Positions 32,918 to 41,522 of a DNA stretch of 64,000 nt are shown here, one piece after another. Location: assembly GCA_023400985.1 (NCBI GenBank), contig JAEXEN010000019.1, positions 58,192 to 122,191 on the forward strand. The letters run 5' to 3'. The position numbers and the translations under genes are program-made. The notes under the pieces were generated by a model that saw only the letters and a list, made by a program, of their open reading frames with translations, ran no database searches and had not been told where the DNA came from. Every line of letters starts with the position of its first letter. Positions within the stretch are counted from its first letter, which is position 1. This DNA is from Bacillota bacterium (GTDB taxonomy: Bacteria > Bacillota > Clostridia > Christensenellales > CAG-138).

Positions 32918-32952
32918 GCGGGCTGCCAATCGTCATGGCAGCCCGCCTTTTT
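32918..32952. terminator. bidirectional terminator between the dehydrogenase-like and GH18 genes
   Basis: GCGGGCTGCCA (32918-32928) pairs exactly with TGGCAGCCCGC (32936-32946), followed by CTTTTT on the plus strand. It ends at the last codon of the GH18 gene. Confidence 0.8.
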
Positions 32953-34568
32953 CATCTGCTCATCCCGCTGTACAGGGCGTTAAGAAGCGTTCCGTCCGCG
33001 TTTTGCGAAAGCTCCCAGATACCGGCGCCGCGAAGCCCTTTTGCTTTGATGTACGCGGCTTTTTCCGCAACCGACTGCGCATCGTCGTAGGAGAGGAACG
33101 TACTGCCGTTGTAAAGCCATGGCACGCGCGCGTCGGGGTGCAAATACCGCGTGTAGGAGGGATCGCTCAAATATTGCGCAACGATCACGTCGTAGTTCAC
33201 CGAGGAAGCTTTGAGGAAGGTTTGATACAGCCCGTCCCCTCCCGCGGTCGCCTTTGTAAACTGCCTGCCGTAAAACGGTATGCCCAAAATGAGTTTTTCT
33301 CTTGGGAAGCCCGCGCGAAGCCAGGCGTTTACGGTGTCGTCACAGCTCCATTTATACTGCGGCGAGCTCTCCGAAGGCGTATACAGCGGCGCGTTGAAAT
33401 CCGTATACTTCCCCGCGCCGCCGTGCATGTCGTAGGTCATGGCAAGCGCAAAATCCACATAGGGCGCCACTTTCTGAAGCTCCATGTTTTTCAGGCAGGC
33501 TGCGTCGTTCGGGCCCGCAAACGTCAACAGATACTGTTTGCCCTCTAAAATCCCGTGTGCGTTTAATTTTTCGTGCAGCGTTTTCATGAGCAAAGTGAAA
33601 TTTTCTTTGTCCGCAGCCCGCGTTTTATTTGCGGAGAGGCCGCCGGAAACGGGGAATTCCCAATCGATGTCGATGCCGTCAAAGCCGTATTTTGCGATGA
33701 ACGCGGCGGCGCTGTCGGCGAACGCTTCCCTCCGAGCCTGTGTGGAAGCGGCGTCTGAAAACCGGGCCGACCACGTCCAACCGCCTATGGAAAGTATGGT
33801 TTTTAACTGTGGATACCGCTGCTTGAGCGCTAAAAGCTCCTGAAAATTGGCCGGGTCCACATCCGGGTCACCCATCGTCACCTTGAGATTGGAACTTATG
33901 TTTGCAAACGCGTAAAAGATATGCGTCAGTTGCCCCACATTTTGTAGACCGAGCGGCGTAAAGCCGGAATATGCGGCCCATGAGGCGTAGTACCCGCTTA
34001 CCACCGTGCTCGTATCCGCATTTTGCTGAGTAGCATCCGCGCGGAGGGACAAATACGACGAGTGAATATAGCCTGTTTTTTGTGAATAGTTGATTTTATA
34101 CCAGTCACCCTCACGGCCAAGCACGGAATAACCGGCGCCTTTTTTCGCCATGCCGAGCTTTTCATAGCCGGTTCCGGGACCGCCTCTTACATTTACGGCG
34201 CTATTACAATTTACGACCGTACCCGTCACACCGGACGTATTGCCCGCAGGGGAATCACCGCCTGAAACGGCGGAAACCGTCATATAGCTCTTGCTTACAT
34301 AACCGATTTTCCCCCGATAGCTGATTTTATACCAGCCGCTCAGGGCTTGAAGCACGGGATAAACCGCGCCCCGCGGCGCCGTGCCAAGCTTTTTATAGCC
34401 GGTGCCCGGCCCGCTTCGCACGTTGACCGCCTGCTTGCAGTTGACGATGGTGCCCTGCTGCTCCTGCTCGTTTCCCGCAGCGAGCGCACTTTGGCTTTCA
34501 AACATAAAGCACAGCAGAAACAGAAACGCCGCTATGAGCGCAAATACCGGTTTTGTTTTAAAACACAT
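32952..34568 (-). CDS. secreted GH18 family glycosidase with two SH3 domains
   Basis: A 538-residue secreted enzyme. A signal peptide of about 32 residues is followed by two bacterial SH3 domains (about 38-100 and 115-175; each has VNVRxGPGTGYxKLG), then a GH18 barrel (about 190-535). The catalytic motif FDGIDIDWE is at about residues 296-304, with Glu as the acid. SIGGWTWSARFSD and the terminal GAGIWELSQNADGTL fit the family. SH3 domains point to cell-wall binding, so a peptidoglycan or spore-cortex N-acetylglucosaminidase is as likely as a chitinase. Start ATG 34568, behind GGGGAG, is chosen over GTG 34577. Confidence 0.9.
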   Translation of the reverse strand: MCFKTKPVFALIAAFLFLLCFMFESQSALAAGNEQEQQGTIVNCKQAVNVRSGPGTGYKKLGTAPRGAVYPVLQALSGWYKISYRGKIGYVSKSYMTVSAVSGGDSPAGNTSGVTGTVVNCNSAVNVRGGPGTGYEKLGMAKKGAGYSVLGREGDWYKINYSQKTGYIHSSYLSLRADATQQNADTSTVVSGYYASWAAYSGFTPLGLQNVGQLTHIFYAFANISSNLKVTMGDPDVDPANFQELLALKQRYPQLKTILSIGGWTWSARFSDAASTQARREAFADSAAAFIAKYGFDGIDIDWEFPVSGGLSANKTRAADKENFTLLMKTLHEKLNAHGILEGKQYLLTFAGPNDAACLKNMELQKVAPYVDFALAMTYDMHGGAGKYTDFNAPLYTPSESSPQYKWSCDDTVNAWLRAGFPREKLILGIPFYGRQFTKATAGGDGLYQTFLKASSVNYDVIVAQYLSDPSYTRYLHPDARVPWLYNGSTFLSYDDAQSVAEKAAYIKAKGLRGAGIWELSQNADGTLLNALYSGMSR

Positions 34569-34924
34569 GGCAATCACTCCCCGATTTGATAATTCGATTC
34601 TAACATGCGCAAGGTTTGTGAAACCATGTGTAAGTAATGTATAAGCAGAGTGATTTTTCCATAAGTTGTCGCAAGTATGATCGGTTTGCGGCGCAAACCC
34701 ACCTGCTTTCTATTTTTTTATTTGGAATCGACGGGAAAAAAAGAGGATAGAAGAAATAAAAAATAAGAGTGCAAAAAGAATCGACGGCCTTTTAACGAAA
34801 ACCGTCGATTCTTTTTGTCTAAAGGGACAAAGTTTAATACAATTTGGCGTTATTCTATTGGTATCCAACTCACGGATTTGAGCGGCGGTATCATCTCTTA
34901 AAAGCATAAACTTTTTGGCGATAT
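34569..34924. other. intergenic region, mostly terminator and AT-rich sequence
   Basis: The 356-bp gap holds the terminator at 34772-34817 and, near 34570-34630, the likely promoter of the GH18 gene. A 65-codon minus-strand frame at 34710-34907 spans the hairpin and is not coding-like. No other feature is supported. Confidence 0.6.
34772..34817. terminator. terminator of the membrane protein gene (minus strand)
   Basis: CAAAAAGAATCGACGG (34772-34787) and CCGTCGATTCTTTTTG (34802-34817) are exact 16-bp inverted arms with a 14-nt loop. The A-tract and T-tract make it functional on both strands; it lies downstream of the minus-strand membrane protein gene. Confidence 0.85.
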
Positions 34925-35473
34925 CTAAATTCCTTTATTACTGTTATATTTTCTAACCGCTAAGATTGAAGTAAATATTCCCAGAAGAACTTGTGGTGCA
35001 AAAATATGAACAACAATCGAAAACAGGTTGTTCAGCACGGCATTCTGAAAGAAAATGCTTGTTTGAACAATGCCTAGTAGAATCAAAGGCCTGTGATCTG
35101 GAGCAAGCAGGCTGTAGGGGGATGGAATGAGTATATCCACCCCATAAACCATTGAGTGCAGTAAAAATGCCGCCACGCAAGATATAATACCAATTATCAA
35201 GAAACCCCTCCTTGCATTTTTTATGCGGCCTGAATACAGCACCGCACCGCAAGCACAAATTGTTAAGAATAATAGCAGGTTAATGACGCTCTGGACAATG
35301 AAGGGCGCTCTATCGATAAATGTTTGTTTCCACTCTGTTGGGTTCCACGGACTTTCCATTCCTTCTGTAGCAAGCGGTACGTAAACAAAACATGCTATTA
35401 ACAAAATTACTGTGGTTATAGATGCTAAAGCGATGAAGCTCCAAAATTTCCAGCGTGCTTTATCCATATGCAT
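34925..35473 (-). CDS. putative four-helix membrane protein
   Basis: A 182-residue integral membrane protein with four predicted helices (WSFIALASITTVILLIACFVYV, FIVQSVINLLLFLTICACGAVLY, GFLIIGIISCVAAFLLH and NNLFSIVVHIFAPQVLLGIFTSIL). I recognise no family. Start ATG 35473 (MHMDKARW) follows GAGGAGG. It ends just before the terminator at 34772-34817. Composition is more AT-rich than most of the window. Confidence 0.75.
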   Translation of the reverse strand: MHMDKARWKFWSFIALASITTVILLIACFVYVPLATEGMESPWNPTEWKQTFIDRAPFIVQSVINLLLFLTICACGAVLYSGRIKNARRGFLIIGIISCVAAFLLHSMVYGVDILIPSPYSLLAPDHRPLILLGIVQTSIFFQNAVLNNLFSIVVHIFAPQVLLGIFTSILAVRKYNSNKGI

Positions 35474-35812
35474 GTTTTCCTCCTCGTGCAAGGCGTTTAA
35501 TATTACTTAATTATAATAACACATCAATGTGATCGGTAAATGACATCTGTCTTACAGTTTTGCCACCTTAGATCATGTAAACCGCAAAGCAAGGAAGCAC
35601 CAGCCGTGAAATTGCCTCGGCTGGCGCTGGTTTCCATAATATAGGAGTGTATTTGAGACAGGAGGCGTTATCGGCAGCTAAAAAGGCCGCAATAAATACG
35701 CTTCCCCGCTCCGGAGGGGGCAGATTTTAGCCTTGCAGGCTGAAAGTTGAATATTATAGATATTTCAGGCTGTCCGCGCTATGCTACCAGATTCCCATAC
35801 AAAAAGCAGCAA

Positions 35813-35848
35813 GCCCGAAAAGCCCTGTATTTATGGGATTTTTCGGGC
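35813..35848 (-). terminator. intrinsic terminator downstream of tRNA-Leu
   Basis: On the minus strand GCCCGAAAA pairs with TTTTCGGGC, followed by TTGCTGCTTTTT. Confidence 0.65.
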
Positions 35849-35851
35849 ATA

Positions 35852-35894
35852 GATACAATGAAAGCCACCCGTGATAGGTGACTTTCATTGTATC
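35852..35894 (-). terminator. hairpin immediately after tRNA-Leu
   Basis: GATACAATGAAAG and CTTTCATTGTATC form 13-bp arms, with CACC/GGTG pairing inside. It follows the tRNA 3' end by 18 bp; it may help termination or 3' processing. Confidence 0.5.
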
Positions 35895-35912
35895 AAAAGA
35901 TGTCCTTTTCTT

Positions 35913-35998
35913 TGGTGCCGAAGGTGGGACTTGAACCCACACGTTGTCGCCAACAACGGATTTTGAGTCCGTCACGTCTGCCATTCCATCACTTCGGC
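35913..35998 (-). tRNA. tRNA-Leu (anticodon CAA)
   Basis: An 86-nt tRNA on the minus strand. The acceptor GCCGAAG pairs with CTTCGGC, the 3' CCA is encoded, the anticodon arm is ACGGA-CTCAAAA-TCCGT, giving anticodon CAA (reads UUG), and a long variable arm (TGTTGGCGACAACG) is typical of tRNA-Leu. The T arm GTGGGTTCAAGTCCCAC is intact. Confidence 0.95.
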
Positions 35999-36354
35999 GT
36001 GCTGCGAAAAAGATTTTATCATATCGGCGCAATGTTTGCAAATCCAATTTTACCGGATGGGTGCGAAATCGACAAAAAAGGAAAGGATTCCGATAGTGAT
36101 ATTTATAAATTAACGATAATGCTGAAATTTGTCGGTAAATAATTTAAATATATGGCTTGTAATTTACCATATGTTGGCTTAAAATATACCTCAAAAGACT
36201 GTTAAAAAATATAAATATATAACAAAAAAGAAAACGATAATGTGTTATTTGCAACATGTGTCCGGCATATCGTTTTTCAACGCGGGAGATGCGGAAAGGC
36301 CGCTTCTCTGAGGATTCGCGCCTTTGAAAAGACTAAAAGGATGTTCTGCCGCCT
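35999..36354. other. AT-rich upstream region of the polysaccharide operon
   Basis: The 356-bp gap is strongly AT-rich up to 36240. It has an inverted repeat with a T tract (36231-36277) and a small GCGG-AAAGG-CCGC hairpin at about 36292-36304. No convincing -35/-10 pair and no protein-coding ORF were found. Confidence 0.55.
36231..36277 (+). terminator. candidate attenuator hairpin before the polysaccharide operon
   Basis: AAAACGATA (36231-36239) pairs with TATCGTTTT (36268-36276), with TGTT/AACA inside, ending in a T tract. It lies 80 bp before the first gene, so it may be a leader terminator rather than a gene-end one. Confidence 0.45.
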
Positions 36355-37020
36355 ATGAGCATGAGAGAGTTGACGCTTCATGATGCGTTGATCGCGATTT
36401 GGGACCGCATGATTTTTGTTGTTCTTTTTTCACTTGCAGCGGCAGCAGCGGCGGCATTTGTCAGTTGGAACGTCCTTCCGCCGGTGTACACCGCTACGAC
36501 CACCATGTATGTTTTGAGCCGGACGGCGGAAGGCCCCATAAGCTATAGCGATGTCAGCACCAGCACGCTTTTGGTAAGTGATTATCAGGCGCTTGCTACG
36601 AGCGGCCGCGTACGTGCGGGTGCAGCGGCAATGGTGGGGCTCGATAATTTGGATGGGTTTGATATCTCGGTCTATACGCAGAGCAGCACGCGCCTGATCT
36701 ATGTCGATGTTATCGGCGGCGACCCGGTTGAAACGGCAAACGTTGCAAACGCGATCGCCGAGAACCTGTCCGCTTGCATTCTAGAAGTTATGCAGGTGGA
36801 AAACATCAGTTTGATCGATGCCGCCGCGCCGCCCATGAAGCCGTCGGGACCGAACGCATTGCTCAACACCGTTCTTTCCGGGGCGTGCGCCCTTGTGCTG
36901 TCGGTCGGCATCATTCTTTTTGCCGAAGCGGTCAATACGCGCATCCGCACCTATGAGGACGCGGAGAAACTTCTGAATCTGCCCGTCCTTGCACAAATCC
37001 CTCAACTGGACAAGAAGTAG
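36355..37020 (+). CDS. polysaccharide chain-length/co-polymerase protein (Wzz/CpsC-like)
   Basis: A 221-residue membrane protein with two helices flanking an extracellular region: MIFVVLFSLAAAAAAAFVSWNVLP near the start and GACALVLSVGIILFAEAVNTRI near the end, plus the PSGPNALLNTVLS segment before the second helix. This is the Wzz/CpsC (YveK) family, which controls polymer length and activates the CpsD kinase. ATG 36355 is the first reasonable start; its ribosome site is weak (AAAAGG at 15 nt). It heads the polysaccharide operon and is followed by cpsD and cpsB homologues. Confidence 0.9.
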   Translation: MSMRELTLHDALIAIWDRMIFVVLFSLAAAAAAAFVSWNVLPPVYTATTTMYVLSRTAEGPISYSDVSTSTLLVSDYQALATSGRVRAGAAAMVGLDNLDGFDISVYTQSSTRLIYVDVIGGDPVETANVANAIAENLSACILEVMQVENISLIDAAAPPMKPSGPNALLNTVLSGACALVLSVGIILFAEAVNTRIRTYEDAEKLLNLPVLAQIPQLDKK

Positions 37021-37045
37021 CGGAATGCACGAAATGGGAGACAGC

Positions 37046-37762
37046 ATGAAAAGCGTGAGCGACGTTTGTGAGATATACAGCGGCAAACCCGGCGTGCAGG
37101 AGGCGTTCCGCACCCTTAGGACGAACATCCAGTTTTCGAGTGTGGATAAGCCCATCAAGACGATCGTGATAACGAGCGCCTTGCCGGCGGAGGGAAAAAC
37201 AACGGTGGCGCTGGCGTTTGGCATTTCCATGGCGGATGCGGGCAAAAAAACGCTTCTTTTAGAAATGGACTGCCATCGTCCGATGCTTGGAAACGGGCTG
37301 AATCTGAGACCCAAATACAATTGGATGAATGTCCTTTGCGAAAACATATCCGCAGCGGAAGCGGCGGCGCCGACAAAAATCAAAAACCTGTATTTCATGG
37401 ATGTCGAGCCGCAGATGGCGCATATAGCCGAAGTGATCGGTTCCAATAAATTCAGCGCGCTGATGAACGAGCTGAAAAAAGAATTTGACATGGTGATCTT
37501 TGATACGCCCCCGCTCGGGAACTTTATTGAGGCCGCCGTTCTCGCGAACCGCGCGGACGGCACGGTGCTCGTGATCCGCCCGGGCAGGGTCGATCTCAAA
37601 AGGGAGCGCGAGACGATCACCCAACTTAAAAAGGCGAATGCGCGGGTCCTCGGCGTCGTGCTCAACGGGGTAAAGGCCGGCAAATATGAATATTACCGCT
37701 ATTACAAGCCGGAAAGGCGTAGCAAACGCAAAAAGAAAGAAATCGCACAGCAACCAGGGTAA
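37046..37762 (+). CDS. CpsD/CapB family tyrosine-protein kinase
   Basis: A 238-residue BY-kinase. PGVQEAFRTLRTNIQFS is the family N-terminal motif, SALPAEGKTTVALAF is Walker A, LLLEMDCHRP is Walker A', and VIFDTPPLGNF is Walker B. The C-terminus has a tyrosine cluster (YEYYRYYK) for autophosphorylation. It acts with the CpsC-like protein just upstream and is countered by the CpsB phosphatase downstream. I start it at 37046, behind GGGAGA; ATG 37025 and 37034 are possible but less well placed. Confidence 0.92.
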   Translation: MKSVSDVCEIYSGKPGVQEAFRTLRTNIQFSSVDKPIKTIVITSALPAEGKTTVALAFGISMADAGKKTLLLEMDCHRPMLGNGLNLRPKYNWMNVLCENISAAEAAAPTKIKNLYFMDVEPQMAHIAEVIGSNKFSALMNELKKEFDMVIFDTPPLGNFIEAAVLANRADGTVLVIRPGRVDLKRERETITQLKKANARVLGVVLNGVKAGKYEYYRYYKPERRSKRKKKEIAQQPG

Positions 37763-37774
37763 GCGGGAGGAAGC

Positions 37775-38434
37775 ATGCTGGACCGGCATTGTCATATCCT
37801 TTATGGAATAGATGACGGCGCGGCGGATCGCAATGAATCCATCGCGATGCTGATTGCGGCAAAAGCCGCGGGGATCACGGATATTGTGGCAACGCCGCAT
37901 GTGAACGGTTCACGCTTTGATTTTCCCCTTGTCCAAGAAAGAAAAGACGACCTTGCGGCGTGTGCAGGCTGTTTGGGAATCCGGCTTCAGATGGGCAGCG
38001 AGGTACGGTGGAGCGCGCTTTCGGAGCTTTTGATCGAAGGGAGCCTTATACGGTACTGCAGAGAAGGCACAAATGAGATCCTGGTCGATTTCGGCCTGAA
38101 GGGAGAAATGCCGAGGGATATGATCAAGAAGATTTTTGCCCTTCAGCGGCAGGGGCTGCAGGTCGTCATTGCGCATCCGGAACGGTATGAGCGCGTTCAA
38201 AAAGAAGTCCGGATCGCCAGGGAATGGCTGGATATGGGATGCAATCTCCAGCTCGACGCCAATGTGCTGCTTTTACCGGCGTTCGACCGAAGCAGACGAA
38301 GCGCCGTCGCGATGCTTAAACAGGGGATGTACGAAAGCTTCGCTTCCGATGCGCACTGCGTCCGTGATTATGAGCGCTTTTCAAAAGCGGTCGCATGGAT
38401 CAAGGAAAGGTATTTGGGCTCCGTGGCGGTATGA
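37775..38434 (+). CDS. CpsB/CapC family tyrosine-protein phosphatase (PHP fold)
   Basis: A 219-residue manganese-dependent phosphatase. DRHCHILYGIDDGAADRNESIAML at residues 3-26 carries the first metal ligands, TPHVNGSRFD the second set, VVIAHPERYERV (about 130) and the terminal SDAHCVRDYERF complete the PHP site. It dephosphorylates the CpsD tail and is 12 bp downstream of it. The next gene overlaps its stop by 4 bp. Confidence 0.94.
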   Translation: MLDRHCHILYGIDDGAADRNESIAMLIAAKAAGITDIVATPHVNGSRFDFPLVQERKDDLAACAGCLGIRLQMGSEVRWSALSELLIEGSLIRYCREGTNEILVDFGLKGEMPRDMIKKIFALQRQGLQVVIAHPERYERVQKEVRIAREWLDMGCNLQLDANVLLLPAFDRSRRSAVAMLKQGMYESFASDAHCVRDYERFSKAVAWIKERYLGSVAV

Positions 38435-39507
38435 AAAAGAGCGGCGTAAAAAAGAAAAGGCCCGTTTTAAAGGTCGTTCTCACGGTAACCGCCGTCGTTT
38501 GCTGCGCCGCACTGTGCTTTTGCACTTACATCTATTGGAATATGCAGAGGATGCAGACTGCGGCCGTGCAGGTGGTAAGTAAACCCCCGGAGCTTCCCGC
38601 ACAAACGCCCGCTCCCATGCCGTCGCTATCGCCCATAGAAGGCGTACCGGACGACATCGGCGAGGACCATGATGATCCCGTGGAAGATCAGCGGATCTCC
38701 GACGATCCCATCTATGGGCTTAACGCCATTGACGAAAGCATCGTCAACATCCTGCTCGTCGGCGAGGACACGCTTCCGGAGGAAAACGGGCAGGGGCGCT
38801 CCGATACGATGATGCTGCTTTCCTATGACCGCGAACACAACGAGGCAAAGCTCGTTTCGTTCCTTCGCGACACCTATGTGCATATACCGGAGCGCAACAC
38901 GTGGAACCGCATTAACGCGGCGTATCGGTTTGGGGGTATTGGCTTGACCGTCAATACCATCAACGAAAACTTTGGGCTGGATATTCGGTATTATGTGGCC
39001 ACCGATTTTTCGAACCTCGAAAATATCGTGGATACGCTCGGAGGCTTGGAGTTAAGCCTTACGGAAGCGGAAGCGGCCTACATCAACATTTACACGCCGG
39101 AACATGCGCTTCCCGAAGAGGACGGAACGCATTTGCTTTCAGGCCCGCAGGTGCTCGCCCACTGCCGCAACCGCGATACGGGCGATGGCGATTGGGGGCG
39201 CACAAACCGCCAGCGTCAGGTTATGCTCGCTTTTTTCAACCGCGCCAAAGAGGAGCGCAATGTGGAAACGCTGATCGCCTTGGCAAACAGCCTTTTGAAA
39301 TATGTGCGGACCAACATCGATGTGGAAACGCTCATACAGCTGGGCGTCGAATCGGTATTTTCGGATGGTTTCGTATTGGAAGGCTGGGCCGTTCCGTTTG
39401 AAGGAACATGGAAGTATGCAAGCGTAAACGGGGCGAGCGTTATTAAGATCGATACGGCATCCAACGAAAGGCTGCTGCATCAATTTTTATACGGCGAAGA
39501 GCAGTGA
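38431..39507 (+). CDS. LytR-CpsA-Psr (LCP) family protein
   Basis: A 358-residue membrane-anchored LCP protein: a short basic cytosolic start, one membrane helix (VLTVTAVVCCAALCFCTYIYW), a Pro-rich linker, then the LCP domain from about 110: LLVGEDTLPEENGQGRSDTMMLLSYD, VSFLRDTYVHIP and NRINAAYRFGG. LCP enzymes transfer lipid-linked polysaccharide to peptidoglycan. Located inside the polysaccharide operon, it probably attaches this polymer to the wall. ATG 38431 overlaps the upstream stop (ATGA). Confidence 0.92.
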   Translation: MKKSGVKKKRPVLKVVLTVTAVVCCAALCFCTYIYWNMQRMQTAAVQVVSKPPELPAQTPAPMPSLSPIEGVPDDIGEDHDDPVEDQRISDDPIYGLNAIDESIVNILLVGEDTLPEENGQGRSDTMMLLSYDREHNEAKLVSFLRDTYVHIPERNTWNRINAAYRFGGIGLTVNTINENFGLDIRYYVATDFSNLENIVDTLGGLELSLTEAEAAYINIYTPEHALPEEDGTHLLSGPQVLAHCRNRDTGDGDWGRTNRQRQVMLAFFNRAKEERNVETLIALANSLLKYVRTNIDVETLIQLGVESVFSDGFVLEGWAVPFEGTWKYASVNGASVIKIDTASNERLLHQFLYGEEQ

Positions 39508-39523
39508 GGAGAATGACGGCGCT

Positions 39524-41503
39524 ATGGGTGAGATGAAAACGGCGAACGCAGGTCTGAAGGGGGAGTTTCGCGCAAAAGGGCTGTCTCGGCAATTGGTATT
39601 TGTGCCGATCGACGCGGCGTTGATCGCTGCCGCGACCGCGCTGGCGATCCTGCTGCGCTTTGAAACCGACTTCGGCGGGAATGAAGCGGCGCAAAACTTT
39701 ATCAACTATTTGCCGATAAACTTGCTCCTCTACATGCCGGCGTTTCTGTTCGGCGGGCTTTACCGGGTTTTGTGGAAGTACGCGGGGGTTCAGGAGCTTA
39801 TCAGGCTATGTGTCTTATCCGCGATCGGCTGCGGCATTACCTGCATCGCCAACTGTGTTTTTACCTTGGGGCTCTCGTATACCGTTGTCGTGATCAATGC
39901 GCTTTTGATCACTTTGCTCGTAGGAGCATCGCGCCTGCCGGCGCGCGCCGCAAAACCCATACGGATCAACGCCGGAAATTCCGACGGGACGGACGCAGGC
40001 AAAAAAAGGCTGATGATCGTAGGCGCGGGCGCCGGCTGCACCTATGTGCTGAACCTTTGCAGAAGGAACAAAGGGCTGAATTCAGTTCCGGTCCTCATCG
40101 TTGACGACGATCCGCGCAAGCAGGGGATGCGCCTGATGAACGTGCCGATCCTCGGCGCCGCCAAAGATATCCCGATGCTTGCGGAAAAAAATAAAATTCA
40201 GGAGATTATCATCGCCATTCCCTCGGCCTCCATCCGTGACGTTGATACGCTGATCGCTTTGTGCAAGCAAACCCTGTGCCGCGTACGCATACTTTCTGTT
40301 ACGCAAGGCTATGAGGCCCCCCGTGTCAAACAAAAATTCCGGCTCAGGGATATAGACGTTGCGGATTTTTTGATGCGGAGCGAGGTGCATCTCGACCTTG
40401 CGGGAACAAGTGCCTACTTGACCGATAAAACGGTGCTCATAACAGGCGGCGGCGGTTCCATCGGCTCGGAGCTATGCAGGCAGGTCATGCGCTTTTCCCC
40501 CAAGATGCTGGTGGTATACGACATTTATGAGAACAGCTCTTACGAGCTGGAGTGCGAACTGAAGCAGACGTACAACGGCGAATGCCGCATGGAGGTCGTG
40601 ATCGGCTCCATCCGCGATAAAACCAGGCTGAACGAAGTGTTCACGCAGTATAAGCCGGAAGTGGTTTTCCACGCCGCGGCTCATAAACACGTTCCCTTGA
40701 TGGAGCAGTCCTATGGGGAGGCGATCAAAAACAATGTTTCCGGCACGCGAAATCTCTTGGAAGTATCGGAGCGCTTCGGCGTGGAACGCTTTGTTATGCT
40801 GTCGACGGATAAGGCGGTAAACCCCACGAGCATCATGGGGGCCACGAAGCGCATCAACGAAATGATGGTGCAGGTGTTCTCAAAGGACAGCCGCATGAAA
40901 TGCATGATGGTGCGGTTCGGCAACGTTTTGGGCTCGTATGGCAGCGTTTTGCGCCTGTTCGAGGGTCAAATTAAAATGGGCGGGCCCGTGACCGTCACGC
41001 ATCCGGATATCGTGCGCTATTTTATGACGATCCCTGAGGCCGCGCAGCTGGTGCTTCAGGCGGGCGCGTTCGCCCAAAGCGGCGCGATCTACGCGCTCGA
41101 TATGGGGGAGCCGATCCGCATCATGGATCTTGCCGAAAAGGTGATACGCTTTTACGGTTACGAGCCGAATGTAGACATGTTGATAAAAATTACGGGGCTC
41201 CGCCCGGGTGAAAAGCTGTATGAGGAACTGACGAGTGAGTCTGAAAACGCGCAGCTTATCACAACGCAGCATGAGAGGATATTTGTGGTTCCGGCGGCCG
41301 ACGTCGATAAACGGTGGTTCCTGGAACGTCTTTCGCTCATCGAACGGGAGGCAGGGAAAGGCTTTTTAGAAAACCGTGGGGGAAAGCAACTGATACAGGC
41401 GCTCATAAAAGAGCTCGTGCCGAATTACTTCCCGTCCGACCTCCCTACCCATCAGACGTGGGACGCGGGAAGCGCAGCGCTTGGCCAGACGATAACGGGT
41501 TGA
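39524..41503 (+). CDS. UDP-sugar 4,6-dehydratase, membrane-anchored (WbpM/PglF/CapD-like)
   Basis: A 659-residue protein. The first 150 or so residues hold four membrane helices, followed by a CoA-binding-like Rossmann domain and, from about 290, an extended SDR dehydratase. VLITGGGGSIGSELCRQVMRF is the NAD loop; FHAAAHKHVPLMEQ and LSTDKAVNPTSIMGATKRINE carry the usual catalytic region (STDK, with Met in place of the SDR Tyr). RFGNVLGSYGSV and ITGLRPGEKLYEELTSESE follow. Such enzymes convert UDP-GlcNAc to its 4-keto-6-deoxy form, the first step towards bacillosamine, FucNAc or QuiNAc. The aminotransferase and sugar-phosphate transferase are next. Confidence 0.92.
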   Translation: MGEMKTANAGLKGEFRAKGLSRQLVFVPIDAALIAAATALAILLRFETDFGGNEAAQNFINYLPINLLLYMPAFLFGGLYRVLWKYAGVQELIRLCVLSAIGCGITCIANCVFTLGLSYTVVVINALLITLLVGASRLPARAAKPIRINAGNSDGTDAGKKRLMIVGAGAGCTYVLNLCRRNKGLNSVPVLIVDDDPRKQGMRLMNVPILGAAKDIPMLAEKNKIQEIIIAIPSASIRDVDTLIALCKQTLCRVRILSVTQGYEAPRVKQKFRLRDIDVADFLMRSEVHLDLAGTSAYLTDKTVLITGGGGSIGSELCRQVMRFSPKMLVVYDIYENSSYELECELKQTYNGECRMEVVIGSIRDKTRLNEVFTQYKPEVVFHAAAHKHVPLMEQSYGEAIKNNVSGTRNLLEVSERFGVERFVMLSTDKAVNPTSIMGATKRINEMMVQVFSKDSRMKCMMVRFGNVLGSYGSVLRLFEGQIKMGGPVTVTHPDIVRYFMTIPEAAQLVLQAGAFAQSGAIYALDMGEPIRIMDLAEKVIRFYGYEPNVDMLIKITGLRPGEKLYEELTSESENAQLITTQHERIFVVPAADVDKRWFLERLSLIEREAGKGFLENRGGKQLIQALIKELVPNYFPSDLPTHQTWDAGSAALGQTITG

Positions 41504-41522
41504 GCGCGGGGAGGGCTTTAAA

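Larger units (their letters stand above)
35474..35912. other. intergenic region between membrane protein gene and tRNA-Leu
   Basis: This 440-bp gap has a CCAGCCG/CGGCTGG hairpin near 35602-35630, without a clear T tract, and two hairpins downstream of the tRNA, one at 35852-35894 and one at about 35813-35848. No protein-coding ORF is supported: the minus-strand frame over 35784-36047 is an artefact of reading through the tRNA. Confidence 0.6.

Noticed and set aside
34710..34907. 65-codon minus-strand ORF
   Set aside because: It runs through the perfect 16-bp terminator hairpin and reads low-complexity sequence; no ribosome site.
35784..36047. 87-codon minus-strand ORF
   Set aside because: It is the translation of the tRNA-Leu gene, a usual artefact.
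36099..36230. Origin-like or CRISPR-leader-like AT-rich tract
   Set aside because: No DnaA-box cluster and no direct repeats with spacers; ordinary AT-rich upstream sequence.
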